DNA of 64,000 nt, taken from contig JAIXMQ010000051.1 of assembly GCA_025716855.1 (NCBI GenBank), forward strand, positions 124,001-188,000, written 5' to 3'. The stretch comes from Pilaira anomala. Its lineage: Eukaryota; Mucoromycota; Mucoromycetes; Mucorales; Mucoraceae. Position numbers and translations under genes: made by a program. Within the stretch, counting starts at the first letter, position 1; each line of letters begins with the position of its first letter. A model generated the notes under the pieces. That model searched no databases and had not been told where the DNA came from. It saw nothing but the letters and a program-made list of their open reading frames with translations. Below, one piece after another: positions 55,707 through 64,000 of the stretch.

Positions 55707-56870
55707 GAACTTTCAATTATTTCTTTATTTTTCTTTTGTCATTAACCTTTTTGCTCATTAGCTGAAAGTTTCAATGACTTTGTTGCAGGTAATGTCAAAT
55801 AAAAAAAAAGGGGGTCAAGGTAACTGAAAACAAAAGACACATTTTATACAGGTTGGATTGGAGGTGCAGCAGGAATTATAGTTGGTAGTCCATTGGATGT
55901 TTTAAAGGTAAAGAATAATATAAACAAAACAAAAAAAGTATGCTAAATAAAACAAACCAACTTTATTATTGTTATTCTTTTAGGCACGCTTGCAAGCACC
56001 TATTACCCCAAAAGAAAATTTGATTGGGACGGAATTGAATAACCGAATGGGATCATGGCAAACATTGAGAAATATGATACAAACAGAGGGGGTAATATAT
56101 ATATATATATATACATATTTTGGCTCGGTGTATAATTTATAGTAACAGGTTTATGACTGCTATCTATTTAGTTGGGATCAATGTTTAAAGGAGTCTTGTC
56201 GCCAGTAGTTGGATTAGCAGGTCTAAATGCATTATTATTTGTTTCTTATGGTTCCATTCTAAGATACTTGGAACCTAACAGAGAACAAGATCCAACATTA
56301 CTTCAAATTTATTTAGCTGGTACAGGTGCCGGTATTGCTTGTTTCTTTTTTTCTACTCCTACTGATTTAATTAAAATTAAGACTCAAATGACCAAAATAC
56401 CTAAAACCACGTTAGAGATCACTAAACAAGTCTATCTCAAGAATGGACTTCAAGGTTTTTATCAAGGTGGTGTCATCACAATGATACGTGATGCTCCCAG
56501 CTATGGTATTTATTTTTGGGCATATGAAGGCATGAAACGATTATTAGAAGTAAAATTCGATGATAGCGCATGGAAGCTCCTTTTAGCAGGAGGTATGGCA
56601 GGAACCATGTCTTGGGCATCAATTTATCCTATCGATGTTGTGAAATCACGACTTCAAATGCAACAAAACCAGAAACATGTTGATTCCACCAGTTTGCTTA
56701 ATGATCGTCCTTATGCATCTATCAAAGACTGCGTTGTGCGGTCTTATAAAGCAGAGGGTCCCTCCGTATTCTTTAGAGGCCTTTGGCCGACCTTATTAAG
56801 GGGATTCCCTGTTAATGCTGTTACTTTTTATATTTACGAAATTGTAATGAACTTCCTTAGCAATGAATAA
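55662..56870 (+). CDS. Mitochondrial carrier protein (SLC25 family, 45/47/48-like)
   Basis: Five exons (55662-55665, 55762-55788, 55852-55907, 55984-56091, 56172-56870) sum to 297 residues, the normal carrier length. The first exon is only ATGG; its donor GTAACA and the AG at 55761 give MAESFNDFVAGWIGGAAG. The three Px[DE]xx[KR] signatures are 'SPLDVLKARLQ', 'TPTDLIKIKTQM' and 'YPIDVVKSRLQM', each followed by hydrophobic helices and a 'G...FxG' segment ('GLQGFYQGG', 'GPSVFFRGL'). The signature set resembles the SLC25A45/47/48 and carnitine/basic amino-acid branch; the substrate cannot be fixed from sequence. The gene sits alone in the loop between the inverted arms, and its promoter overlaps a (TA)n tract. 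Confidence 0.9.
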
Positions 56871-57139
56871 ATATATACAAATATAAAGCGATATACATCT
56901 ATAAACAATTTTTAACCCTAAAATGTATATGAATATACGATATATTCTCCTGAACCCATTTATTGGAAATTATATTTTTCGTTATAACTACATGAAAAAT
57001 ACTTAACTGAAAGGACAACGTACAATACTTTTGACTATTGTTTTGCCTGTTACTATTACAATACTGAATAAGTGTAGCAATAAATTAAGTTTAATGTTTC
57101 GTGATAAATGAAAAAGACAAAATTGATATGTAGAAATCA

Positions 57140-57817
57140 TTCTTCCTGGCAGAGAGTAACAGCACGATTTTTCTCAGTAGTTTCATCGGTAATTTATTTT
57201 TTACTGCTGGAAACTTTCCAGTCATAGGCGTAGTCATAGTTGATCTTGGGAAGACTATCTTTCAATTAACAGCGAGTCTTAACATCATGCCAGAAGAAGA
57301 TGAACAAAAGGGTAGTGAGCTGTAGCTACAGAGTAAAAAAAAAAAAAAAGTAATTAAATACTGCGTTTTGGTTGATAGTAAATATTGTGCTTAAACTTAT
57401 ATAAAAGGAAATGGACAGGGATACCAAAAGCAACAGCACTCTTGGATAAGGATAAAGGTTTCAAGGCAATCCAACGATTTGTTCAATGATCGATCGTTTC
57501 TTTGAAAAAGGGCTCCAACGATTGATACATCAAGCTATATTTGCTACTCATATTACTCTCAATGCAACAATCAGTCAAAAAAAAAACAGTACCAGTTTTT
57601 TTTTTTTTTTTTACTTTTTTATTCTCTTCATAACAACCCCCCTTTTATCCCTGTAAACGTAATAATAATAATAATAAAAACCCCATTTTTGAATACGTTA
57701 TAGCTTACACAAAAACACCACGTTTAGATGACACAGTTAGAAGACTTAATGTTGACGAGTTAACTGGTGTCCTTGAATCAGTTGTCAATCTACTAATGAG
57801 GAAGAAGTTAAAATAAA
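57140..57817 (+). pseudogene. Coding relic spanning the right inner repeat boundary
   Basis: Outside the arm, 57148-57327 is an open block: 'SSFIGNLFFTAGNFPVIG', 'VVIVDLGKTIFQLTASLN', 'IMPEEDEQKGSEL' and stop. 57418-57478 reads 'IPKATALLDKDKGFKAIQ'. Inside the arm come MIDRFFEKGLQRLIHQAI and, after a probable intron ending 'gttatag', 'YTKTPRLDDTVRRLNVDE' and 'LTGVLESVVNLLMRKKLK' with a stop near 57815. The same last blocks occur inverted in the left arm (55090 to ~54777). I do not recognise the protein. The arms may be two inverted copies of this gene's 3' end plus flank. Confidence 0.45.
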
Positions 57818-58848
57818 TGCGCGATATAAGAGGATACAATATTCTCAAAAAGAAACGAAACTTATTACTGAAACTTTTTATAGATAATACAAAAATTGAA
57901 AGATACAAGCCTACCCCTTTTGTTACATCACTCTCAACTATTATGCTAGTTTTATTTTGAAATCACGCAATTACCACCTAGCTTGACCATAATAGCAGCC
58001 AATAGTCAAAACATGACAAAATATGATATTTGAAATAATGCTTACAATGTATTATTTAAAAACAGTGACATTATATAGCTTATTGTAGATGAACAAAAAA
58101 TCCAATGTCTTTATTAAATAACATACCTATGTGAAGTGATCTCAAAAACTATGATACGAAATCGGCAACTGTTTTATTTTAGTTAAAAAGAAATAGAGCA
58201 ATATAATTTGGATAATATTTACCAGATCACAACTCGACATGAAGCAGTAATTTTACACTACGATTGAAAAAAAAAGTGATTAAATATTGGATTCCTGTAG
58301 CACTAAGGCACAATCATCCCAAAATAAATAGGCCACAATGATACAACAACTGATATGTGACAAATGCTGTGTAATAAATAGAGTGTTGCTATATACTACT
58401 ACTTTTATTAAAGAAAGAATATAATATATGGTCCAATCTGTGGAATATTGCGTTAAAGGGGAGTTCAATTAATACCATAGTCTCTTTGGACATTTAACGC
58501 TCTACTGCCGCACGATTAAGTTCAAATATAAGTATAATTTTATTTTTCATTTTTTACTTTTTATTTCTATAATATAGTCTGTTTATTTCCCTACAATATT
58601 ATTTTTCATTCTCTACATAAAAAAAAAAAAAAACTTAAACTTTACTATTTACCTGCTTGAAGAAACACTACTAATAGAAATATTTGTGTGACCGATCGTT
58701 GCCTCAAGTCAACAATAGCACACCCATATATGTTTGAATATGTTTATACATACCTATGTATAGAATTGCTCCAACGCATTATATGAGATCGTTGCATTGT
58801 TGCATCTGAGGGTATCGTTGATCGTTGAAACTGCTATCTCTAGTCATG
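57466..58848. repeat. Right arm of 1.38-kb inverted repeat
   Basis: Reverse complement of 53725-55105. The outer end ...CTATCTCTAGTCATG is sharp and abuts a truncated gene on the reverse strand. Beyond the inner end, weak similarity continues ('aaaggtttcaaggcaatcca' against the inverse of 'ccgttgcattgaaacctct' on the left). Confidence 0.95.
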
Positions 58849-59072
58849 AACCTCTTCAGTAATTTCTTGGGTATTTGATGTATAATATAATCCTTTGTTA
58901 TCAACGTTGAATGTTTCATCAGAAGGCGCTTGATAATAATAATAGAGATACTATTTACCTTGAATTTATCAGGCGATAAAGCAGGTAAAGCGAGAGGTAC
59001 GTGATTCTTATTTGTGTCGACACTATTATTATTAGAATACTTTTTCGTTAAATTTATTGGAAAATTATTCAT
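58849..59072 (-). pseudogene. 5' end of a gene cut by the inverted-repeat arm
   Basis: The reverse strand starts MNNFPINLTKKYSNNNSVDT, continues 'HVPLALPALSPDKFK', and after a short intron or frame change reads 'APSDETFNVDNKGLYY' and 'TSNTQEITEEVH' right up to the arm boundary. Both blocks look like real protein, and upstream (59080-59150) is promoter-like T-rich DNA. The reading is lost inside the arm. The simplest view is that the repeated unit landed in this gene. Product unknown. Confidence 0.45.
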
Positions 59073-59921
59073 ATTCTTGTCTGATTCATTAATTTTACAA
59101 GTTAGTTAAGTCAAAACAAAATAAAAGTTGCCCCTTTTTTTTCCCTTTATTTATCAAATTTTGCATTCTGAGAGATAATAATTAGCAGAGGTTAATGTGT
59201 CATTAGCTCTTAAACACAAATAATTTTACAAACATCATTGGATTTCATAATAATATATTATTCTGGTAATGTTGTGATAGTGGAGGCGCTTTCGAATTAA
59301 AAGGGGGTTCAAGCGATCATCATTAATCATACAAGGTAATCCAATATTTTCTTGAAGCAGATTATATCGTCCGAGCATTAATTCCTTGAATTTTTTAAAT
59401 CATATTTTGGAGAAGTTTGCTTTTGATGGCTTAGAGAAGAAACTATAATAATTGTTTTTATATCTATGGTGAGAATCTTATTGGTAAAAGATCACTACAT
59501 AATCGCTTGAACAACAACCCTCTACTACTATATGTAATTCTAATGCTATTAGAAATAAACAAAATGAAGCTATAAAATAAGAAGAAGGGGGGAAGCAAAG
59601 AAAGAAGCAAAAGAGAGAAAAAGAGATTTGTTTTTATTATCGTATTATATATATTTGTGTATAAATGTAATCTATGGTTATGGTAATAATTATATATAGA
59701 TGATACATATCATAGGTCCACTTTATTAGAGTCATGTATTATTGTTTCATCTCTCTTTTGTTGATGATGATAAATTATTCATTTGCTTCTACAAATATGA
59801 ATCTTTTATTGGCTAATTAAAAACACATGCTATACATCAAAAGTTCATCATTTTGAATTTTGCATTATTATTTTTTCTCTCTTTCTTTTGTAAAAAAATT
59901 TTCTATAAAAATTATACACAA
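59073..59921. other. Intergenic region
   Basis: AT-rich promoter region between the truncated gene (-) and the next gene (+). Contains a purine tract (59580-59630). No coding seen. Confidence 0.4.
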
Positions 59922-60551
59922 ATGAATGAAGCCGAGGTTAAAGTAGATGAGCAGAAAGAAATCGAGAGTATTCTCGTGTCTGCCTTTTCAAAAATACAAG
60001 ACATAAATGGTCAAAGTTTAGATATTACATCAGCCTTACCAATATTGATCACTATTATTTCTGGAAACGGGCAGACATCAGATAAAAAAGTATATAGTTT
60101 CTAAATATTTCTAAAAGTATATTCATCCAAGTTAACTTTTATTATATATATAACCAGAAATATGATTTTCTTGGGTCTGCTGCTTGTCAGCTTGCAGTAC
60201 GTGGTATTCTTGTAAAAGAATTTTCTGATTTGTTTGACTACCAGCATCTAGAATCAATTGCAGAAGAATTAAATTCATTACAACGAATGAATAGTTTGAT
60301 ATGGAAAGAAATGAATTTTGAAACTATCAAACCTAGTTTATCCCATGATATTATTCAAACTATTGCAGGGTAAAAAAACAAAGTATTTTAACCAATTTTT
60401 ATTTTACTCTCGCTCATACATTTCTTGCAGCGTTTTAGTTACATTTGTAGGTTTATCAGCGGTTATAATGTTCATTGAAAGCACCGTAGTTCAAATTACC
60501 ACTGAGCTCATAAAAGACAAGATACGCTCCAATAGATGTATAGTATCGTAA
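59922..60551 (+). CDS. Small acidic protein with C-terminal membrane helix
   Basis: Three exons (59922-60089, 60158-60369, 60431-60551) join in frame to 166 residues. It begins MNEAEVKVDEQKEIESILVS. A helical middle follows ('FLGSAACQLAVRGILVKE', 'LESIAEELNSLQRMNSLI'), and after the last splice comes a hydrophobic stretch 'VLVTFVGLSAVIMFIEST' and a short basic tail. Topology resembles a tail-anchored protein. I do not recognise the family. The start was chosen as the first ATG in the frame that splices cleanly; an upstream frame from 59853 is hydrophobic and read-through of leader sequence. The LTR solo begins 85 bp after the stop. Confidence 0.6.
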
Positions 60552-60636
60552 TAAAAGAGAGTATGCTATAAAATCAATTTTTTTGATATACTGTAAATTT
60601 GCAATGAGATCGTGACGTTGAATTTCACAATGGTCT

Positions 60637-61039
60637 TGTGGTGATCTAGCATAGTAAATAAAGCAGTAATGTGTTACATCCAGACACTGAGATTTAAATA
60701 TCAAATAAAATAGGAAGTGCATGAAATCATAATAGTAACAATAAAAAGATAAAGAGGTGGTTTCCCACACTAAACATTAAAATCATAAAGATAGTGAATT
60801 CTCACACTAAAGTAGTGAGAAACATATAAATCTTACTAATAACATGCTGATATCTTTCTATTATGATATCACATCAATAACTCGTTAGTCTGTAAAATAA
60901 AGAATATAAATACCCTCTCAAATAATAGAATAGATAAATCCTCCTACTCTTTTTACTCTAATAAACATATTGTAAACAGTCTCAAACTACTCTATTAGTT
61001 TTTATCTCTTTTATTACACATCTATTCTATATCACAACA
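60637..61039 (+). mobile_element. Solo LTR of the Ty3/gypsy family, with 5-bp TSD
   Basis: A 403-bp sequence starting TGTGGTGATC and ending CACAACA, flanked by the perfect 5-bp duplication GGTCT (60632-60636 and 61040-61044). Its first ~250 bp match the LTR fragment at 5420-5667 on the opposite strand. A TATAAATA box lies at ~60906, and 'aataaa' words follow. No internal retroelement sequence is left, so it arose by LTR-LTR recombination. Confidence 0.95.
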
Positions 61040-61044
61040 GGTCT

Positions 61045-61534
61045 AATCGAAAGCACAAGTTAGCCTTACTTAGATGATACGTTGAATTAGACAATAAAGT
61101 TATATAAGGGAAGATAAGCTACCAAATTCTTGTTATAATATCTACAGGTTGTATGGATATTGATGATCTGCTGGATATCACTGATGCTCTCTTATACAAT
61201 ACCCGTTACTTGAGATCCAAATTAACGTGATAAACTACAGAGCTTAACTCTTGCGAGCCCCAATAATATATTTTTAGAGTGGTAAAAACTTTATTTTATT
61301 AATGTTGAGAAATTACTATTTTATAAAGGGGGGGGGGATAAATTGTGGTACGATGAGAGTTAATCTTCTTTTGATTCTTTTCTTTTAAACAGAACAAGAT
61401 TTGACAAGGGACAAAAGGGGAAATAAGTTAATGTGAGCCACGCCGTTCACTCAACAAGGGTCCTACAATTTAATATTGATAAAGTGCAATAAAATACCGA
61501 TAGACTCTTATTTAATCCTTTTCCTTTTTCCGTC

Positions 61535-61568
<34 letters not shown>

Positions 61569-62691
61569 TATGAAATAAAGAAATTTTATTTTTGTATACC
61601 GCAGTTCAAGTGTACGTGGTGCAAAGTGGCTTGACTGGCATGAACATGACGAAAACAGGAAAACAACAAAAAATTATATAAGTTATGTGATATACATATA
61701 ACAAAAAATATGTAGCTAGACAGATAGGTATGTCGTATTTGCGTCATCTCTACTTATAAATATAAGTAGATCAGGGTTATAAACTAAACATTATAATAAA
61801 AACCTGATATATCTTCATAATAATATACATGTTTAACATTGTATATTATTATCAATATCTTGAACCTAAGGAAATATTCTATATTCAAATGCATATACAA
61901 ATTGACGTAAAATAAGATCAATGGTAAAAAACCAAGATCAAATAATAAAATATAATTGAGAATAAAACAATACAAATAAAGTAAATACTCAATTCATATT
62001 AATAGAAAATAAGAGATATTTACCGGTAATAGTCTCGATACAAGCTTAGCTACCTTGTGTTGGGGTAAGAACGGCTATTACTGGCAAAAATACATTATAA
62101 TCTATTAATATTAAATAGTAGTATTATACAACCTGTTTACAAAATAAATAAAAAAGAATAACATTGTTGGAATAAAGATTATCCCAGCAACTGTCAATTC
62201 TATCCCGAAACTGGGAAAACATGATATCAATCTAAGAATAAGGTTGATCAGGTCGTATGATAGAAAAATAGTTCTTGTCAATTTAAAAGTATGCGCATTT
62301 ACCATTGAAATCTGAAACAACGGAATCCAGACTAATAACAACCATGTAAGTAATTACAAGGTGATCTTTAGTCAGGAACCAGATATGTTGTTATCCAATC
62401 GGGTAGATAGGATCCACGATTATTTATGGTCAATTCGAAAGAGTAGAACGTACTTATTCAAAAGCAGAAGAGTTGGGTATAGATTCATTTAAACCCATCA
62501 AAAAGATGGTCCTTATTCAAACACAACTCATCAGGATATTCAAGATATAAAAGATGATTATTATTTTAGTTTAGAAGAGTTCTTTCAGTTTTATTTTATC
62601 TAATAAATCAACCCTAAGTCTTTTCTCATTAATTACTGATTGTCCACAAGGTAATCAGGTTAAATTAACCTGCACCTCGCAGGGCACGTGC
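61045..62691. other. Repeat-like AT-rich spacer
   Basis: No gene I can support. G9 run at 61327, T35-like run at 61540. A reverse-strand frame at 62111-62341 (MLLVWIPLFQISMVNAHTF, three hydrophobic stretches) is unconvincing. 62465-62575 holds a short coding-like piece ('DSFKPIKKMVLIQTQLI'). Confidence 0.4.
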
Positions 62692-63305
62692 TGTCGTATT
62701 TACTCCTATAATTAAACAGAATACAATTACATCTTATATAGTTCATAGTTATAATATACATGTTGTATCTGAACCAACTAGTAAAAATACAAATAAAAAA
62801 AATAATAAAAAAACACTGTGACAATTGGTAAATTTATTTATTTATTGTTTATTTGGTAATAAAATGTAAGAAAGACAAGATAAGAAATGAGTCTCTTTGT
62901 GATCCTTTATTTTAATGGAGAGTAATTCATAGTAAAAATTAGTGTTCCTTTTATACCAAATTATCATTTTAATAACAGACATCGTTCTTTCAATATAGTT
63001 CTACCGTAGCGGGAGAACTATAAGGATTTGTCAAGATAAATTTATTGGTGAAACCTGAGTTACTGCATAAAGATATATATCACCTTAAATGCCTGTCACT
63101 AAGGACTACTGTTAATAATAATTTATAGTGATCCGCTGTGATAGGTAGAGAAGGTAAAGTATAAATTAAAGTAGTCATGATTCGAATAATAAGGACTTGA
63201 ATATGTCACTTAATATACCAATGTTATAATATATCGTGTATATTATAACTATGAACTATATAAGATGTAATTGTATTCTGTTTAATTATAGGAGTAAATA
63301 CGACA
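62692..63305. mobile_element. Element with perfect 69-bp terminal inverted repeats
   Basis: The first 69 bp (TGTCGTATTTACTCCTATAA... to ...AATATACA, 62692-62760) are the exact reverse complement of 63237-63305. The 476-bp interior is AT-rich and encodes nothing. The ends read TGTCG...CGACA. No target duplication is visible in the immediate flanks (GTGC | AAAC). The perfect repeat suggests recent activity or recent inverted duplication. The superfamily is undetermined. Confidence 0.85.
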
Positions 63306-63664
63306 AACACAATTGAAAAATATAACAATAATATAATCAACAGTGCTGGTAGGGAAAGAAAGAGGAATAATAATAATCTATCGATATTACATTCTCTTCA
63401 CACTTTATTATATATAAGAAATAACTTGAACTGGTGTAACAGATTAAACATCCATATTAGGATTACACACCATAATTACACAACCAGAGGAAAAGTCTGC
63501 GTTTTTGTTTACTTTTTTTTTCCAAAAGAGTAATCTATGGGTGCGCTCAAGATGCTTTCGAAAATCTTTCAAACTCCTAGAATGGTTAAAATATCCTAAG
63601 CTAAATTTGGAGACATGTCCAAATAAGTAGATATAAGCCACAAAAGTTTTCGAAAGGCCTGACC

Positions 63665-64000
63665 ATGGCTCTTCCCGATAAAAATCAGAACCCACATTCG
63701 GACTCCGGTCCCTCACACCTACAACGCCCATTATGGTCTCGTATTGTCGCAACAACGAAATCATCTCTAATTTACACGGACACTAAAACTTCAACATCTG
63801 ATGACGGCATTAGTACGCTTAAGTCTCTAGTATTTCGAGTTGGTCAAGCACCAGATAGTTTGATGTTTGATGTTACATCTCGCCCTGAATCGCAACAAGA
63901 TTTTTTTAAAATCATCGCTACTCAACTTCCTACGAGATGGGGGGTCGCTTTCCACATGGAGGGCTCCCGAAAGATTATTGAAGTTAATTTTTTGAATAAA
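63665..64000 (+). CDS. LINE ORF1-like (gag-like) protein, 5' end, cut by window edge
   Basis: From ATG 63665 the frame stays open to the last base: MALPDKNQNPHSDSGPSHLQ, 'SRIVATTKSSLIYTDTKT', 'GISTLKSLVFRVGQAPDS', 'LMFDVTSRPESQQDFFKI', 'IATQLPTRWGVAFHMEGS', 'RKIIEVNFLNK'. The 'VxF....P..LMFDVT....NQQ.FYKxI..Q' pattern, followed by a strand 'FIEVxF', resembles the nucleic-acid-binding start of ORF1 proteins of Mucorales LINEs as I recall them. No stop or shift occurs in 112 codons, so this copy could be intact beyond the edge. A reverse-strand frame over the same DNA (63444-63764) has no support. Confidence 0.5.
   Translation, partial: MALPDKNQNPHSDSGPSHLQRPLWSRIVATTKSSLIYTDTKTSTSDDGISTLKSLVFRVGQAPDSLMFDVTSRPESQQDFFKIIATQLPTRWGVAFHMEGSRKIIEVNFLNK

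Noticed and set aside
62111..62341. 76-codon reverse frame with hydrophobic stretches
   Set aside because: AT-rich DNA gives hydrophobic frames by chance; no start context, introns or neighbours support it.
63444..63764. 106-codon reverse frame
   Set aside because: Overlaps the LINE ORF1-like frame on the + strand, which has the recognisable pattern.
1..64000. CRISPR array, rRNA, additional tRNAs, bacterial-type operons
   Set aside because: No regularly spaced repeats, no rRNA-like sequence, and only one T-loop/A-box pair (2822-2894) found by eye. Gene structure is clearly eukaryotic.

Overview
The window looks like AT-rich nuclear DNA from a filamentous fungus, most probably a Mucoromycota (Mucorales-like) species. 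The evidence is many short GT-AG introns (about 50-100 bp), fungal housekeeping genes (CCR4 deadenylase, RSC9/ARID2-type remodeller subunit, Pex14, CsbD/Hmp1-like protein), long A/T homopolymers, and transposon proteins of types I associate with Mucorales: a Fanzor/TnpB-like ORF, a chromodomain Ty3/gypsy element, LINE ORF1/RT pieces and a FAR1-type zinc-finger gene. The species assignment is inference; no rDNA or mitochondrial marker is present.

Layout. 1-22.9 kb is accessory, repeat-dominated DNA. In order it holds a decayed Fanzor-like element whose 3' end is duplicated as an inverted repeat, one tRNA-Phe, LINE remnants, a broken chromovirus, decayed lineage-specific multi-exon genes, a FAR1-domain gene and a family of MITE-like elements with clear 8-bp target duplications. 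23.0-52.7 kb is a compact, mostly intact gene island: PPCS, CCR4, a CsbD-like protein, ARID2/RSC9, TPR-F-box-LRR, F-box, two-box HMG, Cdc1/Ted1-like phosphodiesterase, casein kinase 1, Cys-Gly dipeptidase, dUTPase, a small PPxY membrane protein, a three-finger zinc-finger protein, mitochondrial mL38, a tRNA-binding-domain protein, Pex14 and a Rab7-like GTPase. Spacers there can be as short as about 100 bp. 45.2-48.2 kb is an exception, with only decayed coding sequence and a long poly-A tract. 52.8-64 kb is accessory again. A mitochondrial carrier gene sits in the loop of a 1.38-kb near-identical inverted repeat. It is followed by a small C-tail membrane protein gene, a textbook solo LTR (same family as the chromovirus LTR at 5.4-5.7 kb), an element with a perfect 69-bp terminal inverted repeat, and the 5' end of a LINE ORF1 running off the right edge.

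The housekeeping genes do not form one pathway, as expected for a eukaryote. They cover CoA synthesis, mRNA decay, chromatin remodelling, ubiquitin ligation, GPI-anchor/ER maturation, glutathione catabolism, nucleotide hygiene, mitochondrial translation, peroxisome import and vacuolar traffic.

The most unusual signals are: (i) a MITE-like family carrying a conserved TATA motif, a 38-40 codon ORF and a splice-donor-like end, seen in three copies; (ii) the large inverted repeat around the carrier gene; (iii) the palindromic Fanzor-like relic; and (iv) many introns with a poly-A run directly after the GT donor. Exon joins were worked out by hand from reading frames and splice signals, so coordinates may be off by a base or two. 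Several disabling frameshifts fall in A/T homopolymers and could be sequencing errors rather than decay.
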